Made by a program: the position numbers and the translations under genes. DNA of 64,000 bases, from NCBI GenBank assembly GCA_934047225.1, contig OW203992.1, forward strand, positions 4,887,501 through 4,951,500, written 5' to 3'. The number at the start of each line of letters is the position of its first letter. Within the stretch, counting starts at the first letter, position 1. The stretch is from Ypsolopha sequella. Its lineage: Eukaryota > Arthropoda > Insecta > Lepidoptera > Ypsolophidae. The notes beneath the pieces are model-generated. The model was not told the DNA's origin. It saw only the letters and a program-made list of their open reading frames with translations, and searched no databases. This document shows positions 1-9,765 of this stretch, in pieces.

Positions 1-1
1 T

Positions 2-2089
2 GTTAACCTCTCGTCACACACGATTTGTGATGATACCTTTAATGCTTTATCGCGAGGGATAAATTTTGCACCTTCCCCTGACAAATTACCTGTGGAGAGT
101 ATTATTGCAAGCGTTGAAGATACAATCTTTCGTAATAAAATACCTGTTAACGATGCAGAATGTATCAGGCAAGATATTTCTACTCTGTTGCGCAAATCTA
201 AACTACCTAAGCCGAACATATCTAAGCAAGAACTTTCTGCTTTACATCGTTTGCGGAAAAATGACGAATTATTGGTGTTACCGGCCGATAAAGGCAATGC
301 GACGGTTATCGTAAACACAATCGATTACGAATGCAAAGTCACGGAGTTAGTAAGTGATACCAGCACTTACAAAAAAGTCAACTACAATCCAACATCCAGA
401 GTGACAACAAAAGTACAAAAGCTCTTGGAGACATTGCCGGAACACGATCGGGAGCTCGTAAATCGTCTCAGACCCCGTAACCCTACTGCTCCAAAAATAT
501 ATGGGCTACCAAAAATTCACAAGCCTAACTGGCCTCTTAGACCAATAGTTAGCCAGATTGATTCGCCGACATACAATTTGTCACGTCATATGGCAAACAT
601 TTTACAACCATTGACGGGGAAAACGAGTAGCTATGTGAAGGACTCAAGACACTTCGTTCAAATGTTGGATGATGTTCGTTTAAAGGACAACGAACTTATG
701 GTTAGCTTCGACGTGACTTCCCTATTCACGAATGTACCTGTGGGAGAGACAGTAAATATCATCGCTGACCTATTGAAGGAAAATGATATGCCTATAGAGT
801 ACATAAACATTATAGAATTTTGTCTTCGAAGCGGCTATCTGATCTGGCGTGGAGATTTTTACCTTCAAACTGACGGAGTGGCTATGGGTTCCCCCATAGC
901 TCCGGTAGTAGCAAATATATTCATGGAGTGGTTTGAGCAAAAAGCTCTACAGAATACACCGTATACTCCAAGATACTGGTGGCGTTATGTTGACGATGTT
1001 TTTGCCATTGTCAATCGTAATGAAGTGGAACACATCACAGCACACTTAAATTCTATCCATCCTAAAGTAGCGTTTACTAGTGAGAGTGAAGTCAATGGTG
1101 TTTTACCGTTTCTTGACGTGTTGGTGGTACGAAGTCCCGGAGGCAGGTTGGAACACACGGTGTACAGGAAACAAACACACACAGACCGATACCTGCGAGC
1201 CGACTCACACCATCACCCGAAACATCTCTCGTCCGTCCCTCGTACGCTTATTAACAGAGCACTGAGTCTGTGCGATCTGCAATATGTGGACGCTGAACTC
1301 AGTCATGTCAGAAACGTACTTGAGAGTAATGGCTACAATTGGAGGCAGTGTAACCGGATAGCGAACCAGTCCACCTATCAGCGCCCACATGTGGTTGAAA
1401 GAGCTCCGGTGTATCTTCCATTTGTGAAGGGTGTGACGGATAAAATAGGACATCTGCTTCGCCGGAAATACAGCATTAAAACATTTTTCCGTCCACCCAG
1501 TAGATTAAGGCAGTTACTGCGTTCGCCGAAGGACAAAGAGCCACTAAATACCCCCGGTGTTTATTCCATCCCATGTGACTGTGGCAAGAGTTACATCGGT
1601 GAGACGAGACGGAACGTGTCAACCAGACTGACGGAACACATTAGATGCATGAGAAAACTCGATTGCAACGGATCCGCCGTTGCAGACCATGTCGTAAATT
1701 CGGATACTACACATTTTATGAGATTCGATAAAGCGAAAGTGTTAGTTCGTGAAAAGTTATTTGTGCCACGTAAAATTCGCGAATCCATAGAAATAAGCCG
1801 ACGTCCGAATTTCAATAGAGACAGTGGTTGGGCTTTGCCCGCGGTGTGGAAACCTGTGCTAAAAACAGTTACCGGATCACTCACAGACTTTACTGAAAGT
1901 GACGTAGATACTATAAGTTCCGCGTGTTTATCGTTGTTTGGTGTCACTCCGGTAATTAGTAACGCAAGCCCGGAAGTAACTAATTGTGCGGACGCCCTAC
2001 CGGTCCGACCACCAATACCATCTGCATCGATGTCATCCCGAGCCCTGCGAGCCGCAGCCCGCAGTGTGAGGCGTAACGTCGTCGCGTAA
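2..2089 (+). CDS. Penelope-like retroelement protein (RT + GIY-YIG), 5' end outside window
   Basis: The frame is open from base 2 to the TAA at 2087-2089, giving 695 visible residues; no start codon is needed inside the window because the reading frame continues off the left edge. The RT core is visible in order: an LPADKG block near 280-300, PKIYGLPKIHK near 494-526, SFDVTSLFTNVP at 704-739, DGVAMGSPIAP at 872-904 and the catalytic YVDD at 986-997. A GIY-YIG endonuclease follows: GVY at 1556-1564 and SYIGE at 1589-1603, preceded by a CDCGK Cys pair. RT followed by a C-terminal GIY-YIG is the defining arrangement of Penelope-like elements, which copy by target-primed reverse transcription. 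No stop or frameshift interrupts the visible part, so the element is young or recently active. The family is secure; the clade within PLEs is not determined. Confidence 0.95.
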   Translation, partial: VNLSSHTICDDTFNALSRGINFAPSPDKLPVESIIASVEDTIFRNKIPVNDAECIRQDISTLLRKSKLPKPNISKQELSALHRLRKNDELLVLPADKGNATVIVNTIDYECKVTELVSDTSTYKKVNYNPTSRVTTKVQKLLETLPEHDRELVNRLRPRNPTAPKIYGLPKIHKPNWPLRPIVSQIDSPTYNLSRHMANILQPLTGKTSSYVKDSRHFVQMLDDVRLKDNELMVSFDVTSLFTNVPVGETVNIIADLLKENDMPIEYINIIEFCLRSGYLIWRGDFYLQTDGVAMGSPIAPVVANIFMEWFEQKALQNTPYTPRYWWRYVDDVFAIVNRNEVEHITAHLNSIHPKVAFTSESEVNGVLPFLDVLVVRSPGGRLEHTVYRKQTHTDRYLRADSHHHPKHLSSVPRTLINRALSLCDLQYVDAELSHVRNVLESNGYNWRQCNRIANQSTYQRPHVVERAPVYLPFVKGVTDKIGHLLRRKYSIKTFFRPPSRLRQLLRSPKDKEPLNTPGVYSIPCDCGKSYIGETRRNVSTRLTEHIRCMRKLDCNGSAVADHVVNSDTTHFMRFDKAKVLVREKLFVPRKIRESIEISRRPNFNRDSGWALPAVWKPVLKTVTGSLTDFTESDVDTISSACLSLFGVTPVISNASPEVTNCADALPVRPPIPSASMSSRALRAAARSVRRNVVA

Positions 2090-2095
2090 ACGTCT

Positions 2096-2175
2096 TTACT
2101 CGCCCAGATGAAGGCAGTCTAAATCTGCTGAAACTGGTCGGCTTTCCCGATCATAACACGTATTGAGGTGAGCCG
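2096..2175 (+). ncRNA. Possible degenerate hammerhead ribozyme-like fold after the PLE ORF
   Basis: Just after the PLE stop lies CAGATGA (2105-2111), then a short stem with loop (2112-2117 with 2125-2129, one bulge), GAAA (2130-2133), then a stem ggtcgg/ccgatc (2136-2147, loop ctttc) followed by ATA. This order matches a hammerhead core (CUGANGA, stem II, GAAA, stem III, cleavage site), except that the second core base is A rather than U. Stem I would have to be ctcgcc (2099-2104) pairing with ggtgag (2167-2172) across an internal loop. Hammerhead motifs are known in Penelope-like elements. The core mismatch and bulges mean this may be an inactive relic or chance. Confidence 0.25.
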
Positions 2176-2577
2176 TTTTTATATAAAGTCAGAAAGAGTT
2201 TTGGACAATGCCAAATACTTTTATGTACAGTCGCCTGCAGTTGAAGCACCCTATTTGTAAACGATTTTAAGTTATGATATGACGAAGCAAAAACAACCGC
2301 CATTTGTTATGCTGCCGTCCGTACTAGAAGTAGTAGAATTTATTTTAAAGATATTATAGGTCAATTTCATATTAGCATTTGCTTCTGGGAATAGATATTA
2401 TGTACTTGCAGAGTGGGTTGAGCATTAAACAAACGGCCTTCACAAACTTTGGCCCAGAGCGATCCTGGCTGGCACATTTAGTGTTCCATACCTTATTTAT
2501 AACTACGCCAAAGTTTCGCTTTCTAGGTCTAATGAGCAGTTCAGAAATTCAGAGCCTTTTTTTGTACCATAGAGTCC
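2173..2577. other. PLE 3' flank, no gene seen
   Basis: AT-rich sequence without a convincing ORF. The element's 3' boundary cannot be placed because no second copy or target duplication is in the window. Confidence 0.5.
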
Positions 2578-2945
2578 TCTCCATCCATCCATTATCAGCC
2601 TAGTTCGTCCACTGCTGGGCATTACCCTTTCCAGGACTTTGCCACTCCCGGCGGTCATCCTGGAAGAATTACCCATACTCACACACGCTGGGCTGGGTTG
2701 GTGAGCGCGGTGCCAGATCCCTCCCACCAGTGACGCCGCTGCCCGTCACCAGTCTGTTCCATATAAGGCCCGGCTATTAGGGATGGATATACCGCCATCC
2801 ATCGGTCCCAGGCATGTTGAGCCTCCTGGTTTTTTGCCTGTGAGCTGTCCTCTTACTCTCCCCCGAATTACTTCGAGGGGGTCTCCAAGTAAGATGGTGG
2901 TACCTCCACAGTCGAGCCCGGCATCAGCTCTACCACCTGATAGAG
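2578..2945 (-). mobile_element. RTE-type non-LTR tail / derived SINE, copy A1
   Basis: Read on the minus strand this ends with a '...gtccagcagtggacgaac' block and a short ggat-rich tail, the form of RTE-clade 3' ends that I associate with Lepidoptera. The last coding-like stretch before the tail reads DRREWQ...GKAYVQQWT in better copies, consistent with an RTE ORF2 C terminus. Six copies in both orientations occur in the window (10812, 20410, 29072, 35890, 46485), all lacking the RT, so they are 5'-truncated copies or a SINE with an RTE tail. Copy A1 is about 370 bp and includes the upstream block with gggtctccaagtaagatgg. Confidence 0.7.
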
Positions 2946-3924
2946 TCCTCTATGTTTTGTTTATTCTCGTAAGAAGGAACAAACCGAATGGTTTTAGATT
3001 ATTAAAAAAAATATTACAGGTAAAAAAATAAAGGAAACAAAAAAATTATAATGTACCTATATACTCAGAAATATTCAAACAGAGAGTTTCTCTTCGTCGA
3101 AAACCAACGAAATAATAAACACATCTTGTTAGTAATTTACGAGAAAACAAAGCTCAAGTGCGCCGACGCAGGTGCTGTTTACGATCTGAAAGTTTCAGAA
3201 TAAATTTTCTTTTCTAGTCGAGAGCAGTAATTAATAACTACCCGCAAACGTGCGGTCGCAATAAATCCATGAAAAATTCTAGACAGACCGAGAAATAATG
3301 TGTGGCGAGCTGCGTTGAAACGAACGAGAAAAAGTGAGAGGAAATGTAATTAAATATAGATAATAATGGCGATGTCGACTCCATAGAAGGAGTCGAAATA
3401 TATCGTATTGATTTGTTTGTTTGTTGTCCCGAGGATGTGTCATACGAAACCAGTCGCTTAAGTAAAATAAAAATATTAATAAATATATTATATTTTGGTT
3501 TTGTAAGCTTAATTTATTTCTTTTTTTATTTATTAGCATTAAAACGATAAAAAATATTATTCAATTTATATCGACCCTCGGTACGGGGCCGTCATCAGTC
3601 GAACGCATAAAATAAAAATAAATATTTGTCGAATAGAAATTTGTGTATAGTTTATTTGTTTTTGTTGTTTATATGTAATCCTAAAAAAATATAAACCGTT
3701 CAAAGGTAAACAATAATAAATACAGTGCCCGTTTGACAACGACGGTGAACGCCGCGTCGTCATCCTAAGAACGACACTCGCCTTGATAATGCCGAAATTG
3801 TATCGGTGAAACGGTTGGCATATAGTCAACAACAATCACACGTGAGTGTTCAAGCCGTATGTAGTAATAATTTAATAATAAATACATTTATTTTAATAAT
3901 AGTAATAATATAATAAGTTTCTTT
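2946..3924. other. AT-rich intergenic, nothing identified
   Basis: No ORF of note, no recognisable repeat shared with the rest of the window. A small hairpin (gactcc/ggagtc near 3377-3394) is the only local structure. Confidence 0.5.
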
Positions 3925-4310
3925 TCAATGCAAGTGCTCGTAAAGGCCCACATTTAATGCATCAAAACCGAATAGAAAGTCGATTATTTTGCCCTAGGGC
4001 TTTATTATTATTTTTTTGTTTATTTACGAGAAGTTGGCTAACCTGCAACTTTTCCTGTGTACCATAAATTTTATTTAATAAGTTTAGCGGCTCTGGATAC
4101 AGTCGTTTTGAGCCAATCATTAATTTGCAAAATTGTAACAATGTAACTATCAACTTTAATTATTAAATTGTTTTCTTTGATTATATTTGTTGGCGTAAAA
4201 GCAATAAACTACTCGGTTACGTTTAAAACACTCGCTACGCTCGTGTTTTGAATCGTCCTCATAATTTATTCCTTTTCACCCTTGTAGCATAAACTACTAT
4301 TATTCCGAGC
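3925..4310 (+). repeat. Interspersed repeat family C, copy 1
   Basis: About 385 bp beginning 'ttttcaatgcaagtgctcgt' and ending near 'gcataaactactattat'. Near-identical copies lie at 6648-7046 and 13540-13927, and a partial inverted copy at 52225-52370. The repeat holds a 'ccctagggctttatta' block and a 'cgctacgctcgtgtttt' block. No clear terminal inverted repeats or target duplication were found, so its class is unknown (SINE, Helitron-like or MITE). Confidence 0.75.
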
Positions 4311-4899
4311 CCTAGGGCCATATCATAAATATAAAAAGTGCATATGTGTATATATAATTACGCTGTGGCTAACGAGAGCTGAGCATTGACCATTTTAGAT
4401 TGGCATGTATTTAACGCGGCGACAAATTAATCTGAATTAGGGATTTAAAAAAAATTAAAGCCGGTAGCAAAAATAATAGGTTGGCAGCTACATTGAAGGA
4501 TAATTTTAAGTAGAAAGTAGCAGCTTTATAATCAGGTTATAGGCTTTGTTTTAACTTAAACTGGCATTGATTTTTTGTTTTGGTAACTGAATTTATTATT
4601 AAGCGAACATTTGACGACGGATAAAAGTAGAAAACAGGCTTTCTTAAATTATACAATGAGGTTGTATATAAAGTTAACTGAGATGTGAAGAAAATATGAC
4701 CATGGTCATGAAAAACATACTTTGTGCGACATTTTTAGAGCTCTGAATAAAACAAATAGTGACATGCAAAAAAAATAGTTTGTCTATAGTTTTATTTCTT
4801 GACTTTTCTTTTTCTTACAATATCGAAACAGTAAAAGGCATAAAAGTAGAATAATTGGAAGGACTCTTATATACGTATATGTACCTATGTATAAGTTTA
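4311..4899. other. AT-rich intergenic, nothing identified
   Basis: No gene or repeat could be supported. Confidence 0.5.
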
Positions 4900-4948
4900 G
4901 GGGGGGCGATGGGAGGGGGGAGGGGGGTATAAGCCCCCCCTAAGGGGG
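4900..4948 (+). other. G-run tract able to form a G-quadruplex, with adjacent C/G runs
   Basis: Four G runs of at least three (4900-4906, 4911-4913, 4915-4920, 4922-4927) separated by short loops meet the usual G4 pattern; a C7 run and a further G7 run follow immediately and could alternatively pair as a hairpin. The surrounding DNA is strongly AT-rich, so this is an abrupt compositional switch. Confidence 0.6.
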
Positions 4949-5149
4949 GGTACCGGAAATCAATAGTTTCTTTTTTATAATTTTTTTTCAAAATTAAAAG
5001 GTTATTTTATGTTTTATGTAGGATAAAATAACTCGAATATTAAGTATACGTATAGTGGGAGGGGGATCACTAGGGAGAGGGTGTAATGAAACTAGTCTCT
5101 TGAAAAAAAAAAAAAAAAACTGAACATAACCTAACTTTAAAGACCCAAT

Positions 5150-5410
5150 ATGACTTCTGCAATTGCTTCGGCGTTGCGGAAAGTGCAGCCCCTTCGCCCT
5201 TGCGTAACAAAGCACAGTCACCCATGCTCACCTTCGCAGCTTCGGCTTGTTGGTCGCCTTCGGCGACCAGCCTCAGCCGCTACGGCTCGCTCGGGTGCCT
5301 ATACCTTGTTACAGCAGGCGAGGGCTGCCCTTCCTCCACGCCTACGGCTTTTTATATACACTCTAGGGGTAGTACCCACAAGACTGTATAGAGTCGGGGT
5401 GCTCTGATTC
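5150..5410. other. GC-rich island of unknown nature
   Basis: About 260 bp with much higher GC than its flanks and short hairpins such as ggtcgcc-ttc-ggcgacc (about 5250-5266). Overlapping short open frames here follow from the GC content and are not supported as genes. It may be an inserted element or a pseudogenised exon; I do not recognise it. Confidence 0.35.
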
Positions 5411-6148
5411 GGTTTTGGAACTTATTCAACCTATTTGCTTCTATGCAACGAGCGCGCTTGTCGCCGTTTTCATTCAATTATGATTCTACAAACAAAAATA
5501 CTGAAATCCTAATACTTAATTATAGTACCCGTTTTAATTTTTACAGCTGCTTGCAAATCGCAGCCCGAATGTGTATTTTTATATGCAAGCCTATAGTTGC
5601 CTATAAAGAATGTTTGCTATCCCACTGTTAAAATTAGTCGCCATGTCATTATTTATAGTACCTCGCCTATGATTTGATTGGCCCTGTTTAATATGTTTGC
5701 TACCTTAAAGTAGCAGCCATTATTTAGTTTTTATAAATCCCCGCATTATAAAGCTCATCTAATATAATTATTTCTAAAATATTTAATTGCTGCCAAGTTA
5801 TTTTTTAGAAACAAAATAGTTAGTCGCCCTTTAAGTTGTTAGTCGCTTCGAAAATAATTTGCCTTTTAGATTGTATGTATTAGTCACTTATACTGAGTTA
5901 TACTTATATACCTATATAGGTATAATTGATGCGGTTTTCTCTGTTACCGAGGAGGGTCTTCCTAGACCAAGGCTCTCAGAACATTGTATAATTACGCTGT
6001 GTCTTTCAATATTGCAATCACAAAAACAAATGACGCGATCGAAGCGGCAACGAATAGGCGTTTATTTCTATTGGTCGAGCGACGAGATACATCGATGGAA
6101 CCTCCTAAGTAATAATAATAAAAATAATATCCAGTGACACCTCTCTAA
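5411..6148. other. Intergenic, nothing identified
   Basis: AT-rich, no supported gene. Ends at the 6149 hairpin. Confidence 0.5.
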
Positions 6149-6198
6149 CTTAGAGCAACGCGGACCTGCTGCCTACGGCCGGTCCGCGTTGCTCTAAG
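6149..6198. repeat. Perfect 18-bp stem hairpin
   Basis: Bases 6149-6166 (cttagagcaacgcggacc) are the exact reverse complement of 6181-6198, separated by a 14-base loop. No copy was seen elsewhere in the window. Confidence 0.85.
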
Positions 6199-6224
6199 GC
6201 AGTCTAAGCTCTCCAACCTTCAGC

Positions 6225-6645
6225 TGCTCAGCAAATGTTGCCCCCTCGTCTCTCCGTGCGAGCGACCGTTTGGGGGGCCCATTTAATTGAGTTGGCGAGT
6301 CTCCGCCTGCCCATTTTCCGTGTTGTTAACATAGATCAGGCAGGCGCCATAGTTACTTTCATAGTTCCCGTTACTCAGTCCACACCTCAGTAACACCTAA
6401 ATCCAATAGTCTGGTTCTCTTTGTTTCCATTCCTTACAATAGTTCTACACAGACCGGGGGTTGTCCTTGGGTGCACTCTTACAGTGCGTACAAGGATAAT
6501 CGTCGGTTAGTGTCATATCACATTTAAATAAAATTATTTAAAGGGCCTCCACGTGTTGGCTTCGGCCCCATGCACGCCTCCCAAAAGTCCGGGACTACTC
6601 AGTCCCGAGATGTAATAAATATATACAATTATAATAATAATAATG
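6225..6645 (+). mobile_element. Possible non-LTR retrotransposon 3' UTR (R1-like?)
   Basis: GC-richer, gene-poor stretch with a 'gggcctccacgtgttggct' and 'ggccccatgcacgcctccc' block capable of a stem, then 'agtcccgagatgtaataaat' and an AAT-rich tail (6617-6645). This resembles 3' untranslated regions of R1-group LINEs as I remember them, but no coding homology is present to confirm it. The AAT tail runs directly into repeat C copy 2. Confidence 0.3.
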
Positions 6646-6647
6646 TT

Positions 6648-7046
6648 TTCAATGCAAGTGCTCGTAAAGGCCCACTTTTTATGCATCAAAACCGAACAGA
6701 GAGTCGATTATTTTGCCCTAGGGCTTTATTATTATTATTTTTTTTTATTCATTTACATTGGTTGGCTAACCTGTAGCCTTTCCTGTGAACCATAAATGTT
6801 GTACTTTTTTTTCCACTGTTTAACGGCTCTGGATACAGTCCTTTTGAGCCAATCATAATTTAAAGTTCACAAGATTATATTTGTTTTATTTCCTCACACA
6901 ATGCATTGAAAAACGTAGTATGATACACGGGCGTAAGAGCAATAAATTACTCGGTTACGTATAAAACACTCGCTACGCTCGTGTTTTAAACTGTCCTCGT
7001 CATTTATTCCTTTTCGCCTTTGTAGCATAAGCTACTATTATTTGCG
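6648..7046 (+). repeat. Interspersed repeat family C, copy 2
   Basis: Same start and end blocks as the 3925 copy, same strand. It abuts the large palindrome at 7055. Confidence 0.75.
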
Positions 7047-7054
7047 TAAAGATA

Positions 7055-7676
7055 ATCCCATCAAAAACATAAAATGTACAAAAATGGCAAGTCTCGCAAC
7101 GCAATCCTTCCACCTTAAAAAGTTGTGAGATCTTATGTAAAGCCAAGTCTGCTATTTTAGTTTTTATGGAAGCACCTTTTCATTTAAGTTAGTATGGGAG
7201 CACCTATTTAACAAATTTATCATAAATTGTTTCCTATTTAGTTACCTACCAACATTAAGTGACTGTATTAATATTAGTCATCTTTATTTCCTAATAAAAT
7301 ATAGTGACTTCGCAATCGCACAGCAACATATACAACATATCAGCTACCTAATACCAATTTATTAGCGATTTGAGAAGATATTTCTACGCATCAGTGCTTT
7401 ATTTGTGCTCTGCGATTGCAAAGTCACCATATTTTATTAGGAAATAAAGATGACTAATATTAATACAGTCACTTAATGTTGGTAGGTAACTAAATAGGAA
7501 ACAATTTATGATAAATTTGTTAAATAGGTGCTCCCATACTAACTTAAATGAAAAGGTGCTTCCATAAAAACTAAAATAGCAGACTTGGCTTAACATAAGA
7601 TCTCACAACTTTTGAAGGTGGAAGGATTGCGTTGCGAGACTTGCCATTTTTGTACATTTTATGTTTTTGATGGGAT
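7055..7676. repeat. Large foldback palindrome, ~271-bp arms
   Basis: Left arm 7055-7325 and right arm 7406-7676 are near-identical reverse complements around an 80-base spacer. The right arm overlaps the C-terminal coding part of the OTU gene remnant (minus strand), and the left arm carries the same C-terminal sequence on the plus strand (KMYKNGKSRNAILPP readable in both). The structure is therefore an inverted duplication of the 3' end of that gene. Confidence 0.9.
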
Positions 7677-8223
7677 CTCATTTCTTTTTGTAGGTAGTCC
7701 TCCTTTTTTTCTTCTCGGGTAATATTTCTTGCACGTCTGCTGCGGATTTTCTTAAAACCCACTCCCTTTAACTGATCATTAGGACATACTCCTGAGAAAC
7801 TAATATCGGGAAGGAGCATTTCATAATGACCACCTAAGAAACTACCAGAGAATCGTAAACGTTTCACTGGCATCCCAGGATCGCCACCGAATGATCCTCT
7901 CAAACGGCCATTTTCGTAAACCTCGAACGTAAATGGATACAAAGCGGTGGCTGCCATAAGTTCGGATACGGAACCGTAGGTGGTAGTTTTCATCATTGCT
8001 GTCGAGTACATGTGTCTCCACGCTCGTCACACGTATAAAGTTGCATTTCATCCCAATGCGCTACCACATACTCGACTTCCGCACACCTAATGTCATATGA
8101 CGACTCAATGTTCCCATACATAGAGAATGACAAAGAATGGAACAAACATGTTCCATCTCCAGGTATAGGGACAACTAGGTGTGGACAAGGATTTTCATTT
8201 ATGTACAATATTTCAGGTTCCAT
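7571..8223 (-). pseudogene. OTU-type cysteine protease remnant, frameshifted
   Basis: On the minus strand the first frame (8223 to about 8000) reads PIPGDGTCLFHSLSFSMYG, the OTU catalytic-Cys block with its preceding Asp, then a helix-like stretch ending VAHWDEMQLYT. About 8010 the frame changes, and the second frame (8011 to 7571) continues TYGSVSELMAATALYPFTFE and reaches GSFLGGHYEMLLP, the OTU catalytic-His block. The domain is thus complete in content but split by one frameshift. A basic tail (RSRRARNITREEKK) follows. OTU proteases cleave ubiquitin and are carried by several eukaryotic transposon groups, including Helitron-like and Polinton elements in insects; which group owned this one cannot be told. 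The 3' end is duplicated in the adjoining palindrome. Confidence 0.75.
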
Positions 8224-8537
8224 TGCAATATTAATTTTTACTGTAAGTTATTATTACTATTATCCACAATTAGATGCAACAGGCAGGTTAAAATTTCTTT
8301 TGACCATGAAGTGAAAGGCAGGCTTGTCAGTCTAAACCACAGAGTACATTATTATGTCTAAACCTCTCAGAATAATGAGCTAAACCTGGTCTTTTTTGAA
8401 TGACACACGAGTACATAGACATTTCAATATACCTACATTATAGAGGATGCATATACAAATAAAACAACATTAGCCGCTTTATTTTTCCTTTAATATATTT
8501 AAAGCTTTACTTGATAAATAACCTTTTACCTTGATTT
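8224..8537. other. Intergenic, nothing identified
   Basis: No further OTU-gene exon was recognised upstream (minus-strand sense) of 8223. Confidence 0.5.
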
Positions 8538-8640
8538 TTAGGGTTCCGTATCATTAGGTTCCGTGACCCTATTACTAATCCTCCGCTGTCTATCCATCTA
8601 TCACATGGGTCTACAGCTTCAGCCGTTATAGGTAGCGCGT
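8538..8640 (+). repeat. Repeat family B, fragment
   Basis: Starts 'agggttccgtatcatt' and carries the 'ccgctgtctatccatctatc' and 'cagcttcagccgttata' blocks, shared with a fragment at 11112-11190. Confidence 0.55.
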
Positions 8641-8803
8641 AAATATTTTCACATAATGTATGTTACATTGTCCTCTATCACGGCAAATAATAATGTGGCC
8701 CCTATCACAGCATAAAAAGTTCAATAAATGGAAATCCAAGGGGGGTCCAATTATTCGATGTTATTTGTTTCAGCTCTATCTTTATAAAACAACAATATTA
8801 GAG

Positions 8804-9765
8804 TTCCGTATTCAAAAGGTGCTGATTTGTTTGTCAGGCGCTACCATTTTAGCGCCTTGTTTTTGTCGCCTTGATGTTGCTATGTCATCTTTATTGTTGG
8901 TATTTACCATAATGATTTGGGGTTTCGTACCCATATTTTGTGATGGTAGTACGGAACCCTTCGTGAGCGAGTCTGACTTGCACTTAGCCGGTTTAATAGC
9001 GACTTAATTACGAAATGTTGATATTTATCTTCTTAAATAGACTAAATGTGTTTTAGGGTTCCTTACCCAAAGCACAAATTATTATAACAAAGGCTCTATC
9101 GTTAGAACGGTTATAAATACAAGTTGAAAATTTAGGCAGACTACTTTAAAGTAAAATAATAAAAATTAGGGTTGCTTCCTAAAAAGGTACCGAATTGTTT
9201 GTCAGGCGCTACCGTTTTATCGCTTTGTTTTTTGTCGCCTTGATGGTGCTATGGCATCTATGTTGTTGCAATTTACTTTTAGGGTTCCATACCTGTATTG
9301 TGTAGGGGTACGGAACCCTTTATGCGCGAGTCGGATTCGCAAACTACCGTTTTTTTAGTGACTTAATTACGAAATGTTGATATTTTCTTCTTAAATAGAC
9401 TAATATTGTGAATGTGTGGAACATTATAAACCACCCTTTTTAGGGTGCCTTACCCAAGGAACAGATTATTATAACAAAGGCTCTATCTTTAGAACGGTAA
9501 TACAACATACAAGTAAAAGTTTAAACTTTGGGCAGTCTGTAGTAAATACTTTAAAGTAAAATAATGAAAATTTGGGTTCCGTACTAAAAAGGTACCGAAT
9601 TGTTTGTCAGGCGCTACCGTTTTATCGCTTTTTTGTTTTTTGTCGCCTTAATGTTGCTATGGCATCTTTATTGTTGTTATTTACTTTTAGGGTTCCGTAC
9701 CCGTATTGTGTTGGGGTACGGAACTCTTTTTGCACGAGTCAGATTCGCACTTAACCGGTTTTATT
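8804..9765 (+). repeat. Tandem array of a repeat B variant (about 2.5 units)
   Basis: The block 'ttgtttgtcaggcgctacc' recurs at about 8827, 9195 and 9599, each followed by a 'tacggaaccctt..gcgcgagtc' block and a spacer with 'gacttaattacgaaatgttg'. Periods are about 370 and 405 bp. The tail block matches repeat B elsewhere (22688, 12758, 33488, 51249). Confidence 0.75.

Noticed and set aside
2503..2727. Open frame MGGIWHRAHQ.. and its relatives in each family A copy
   Set aside because: The frame is a shadow; the RTE-like C-terminal reading (DRREWQ.. YVQQWT) is in another frame.
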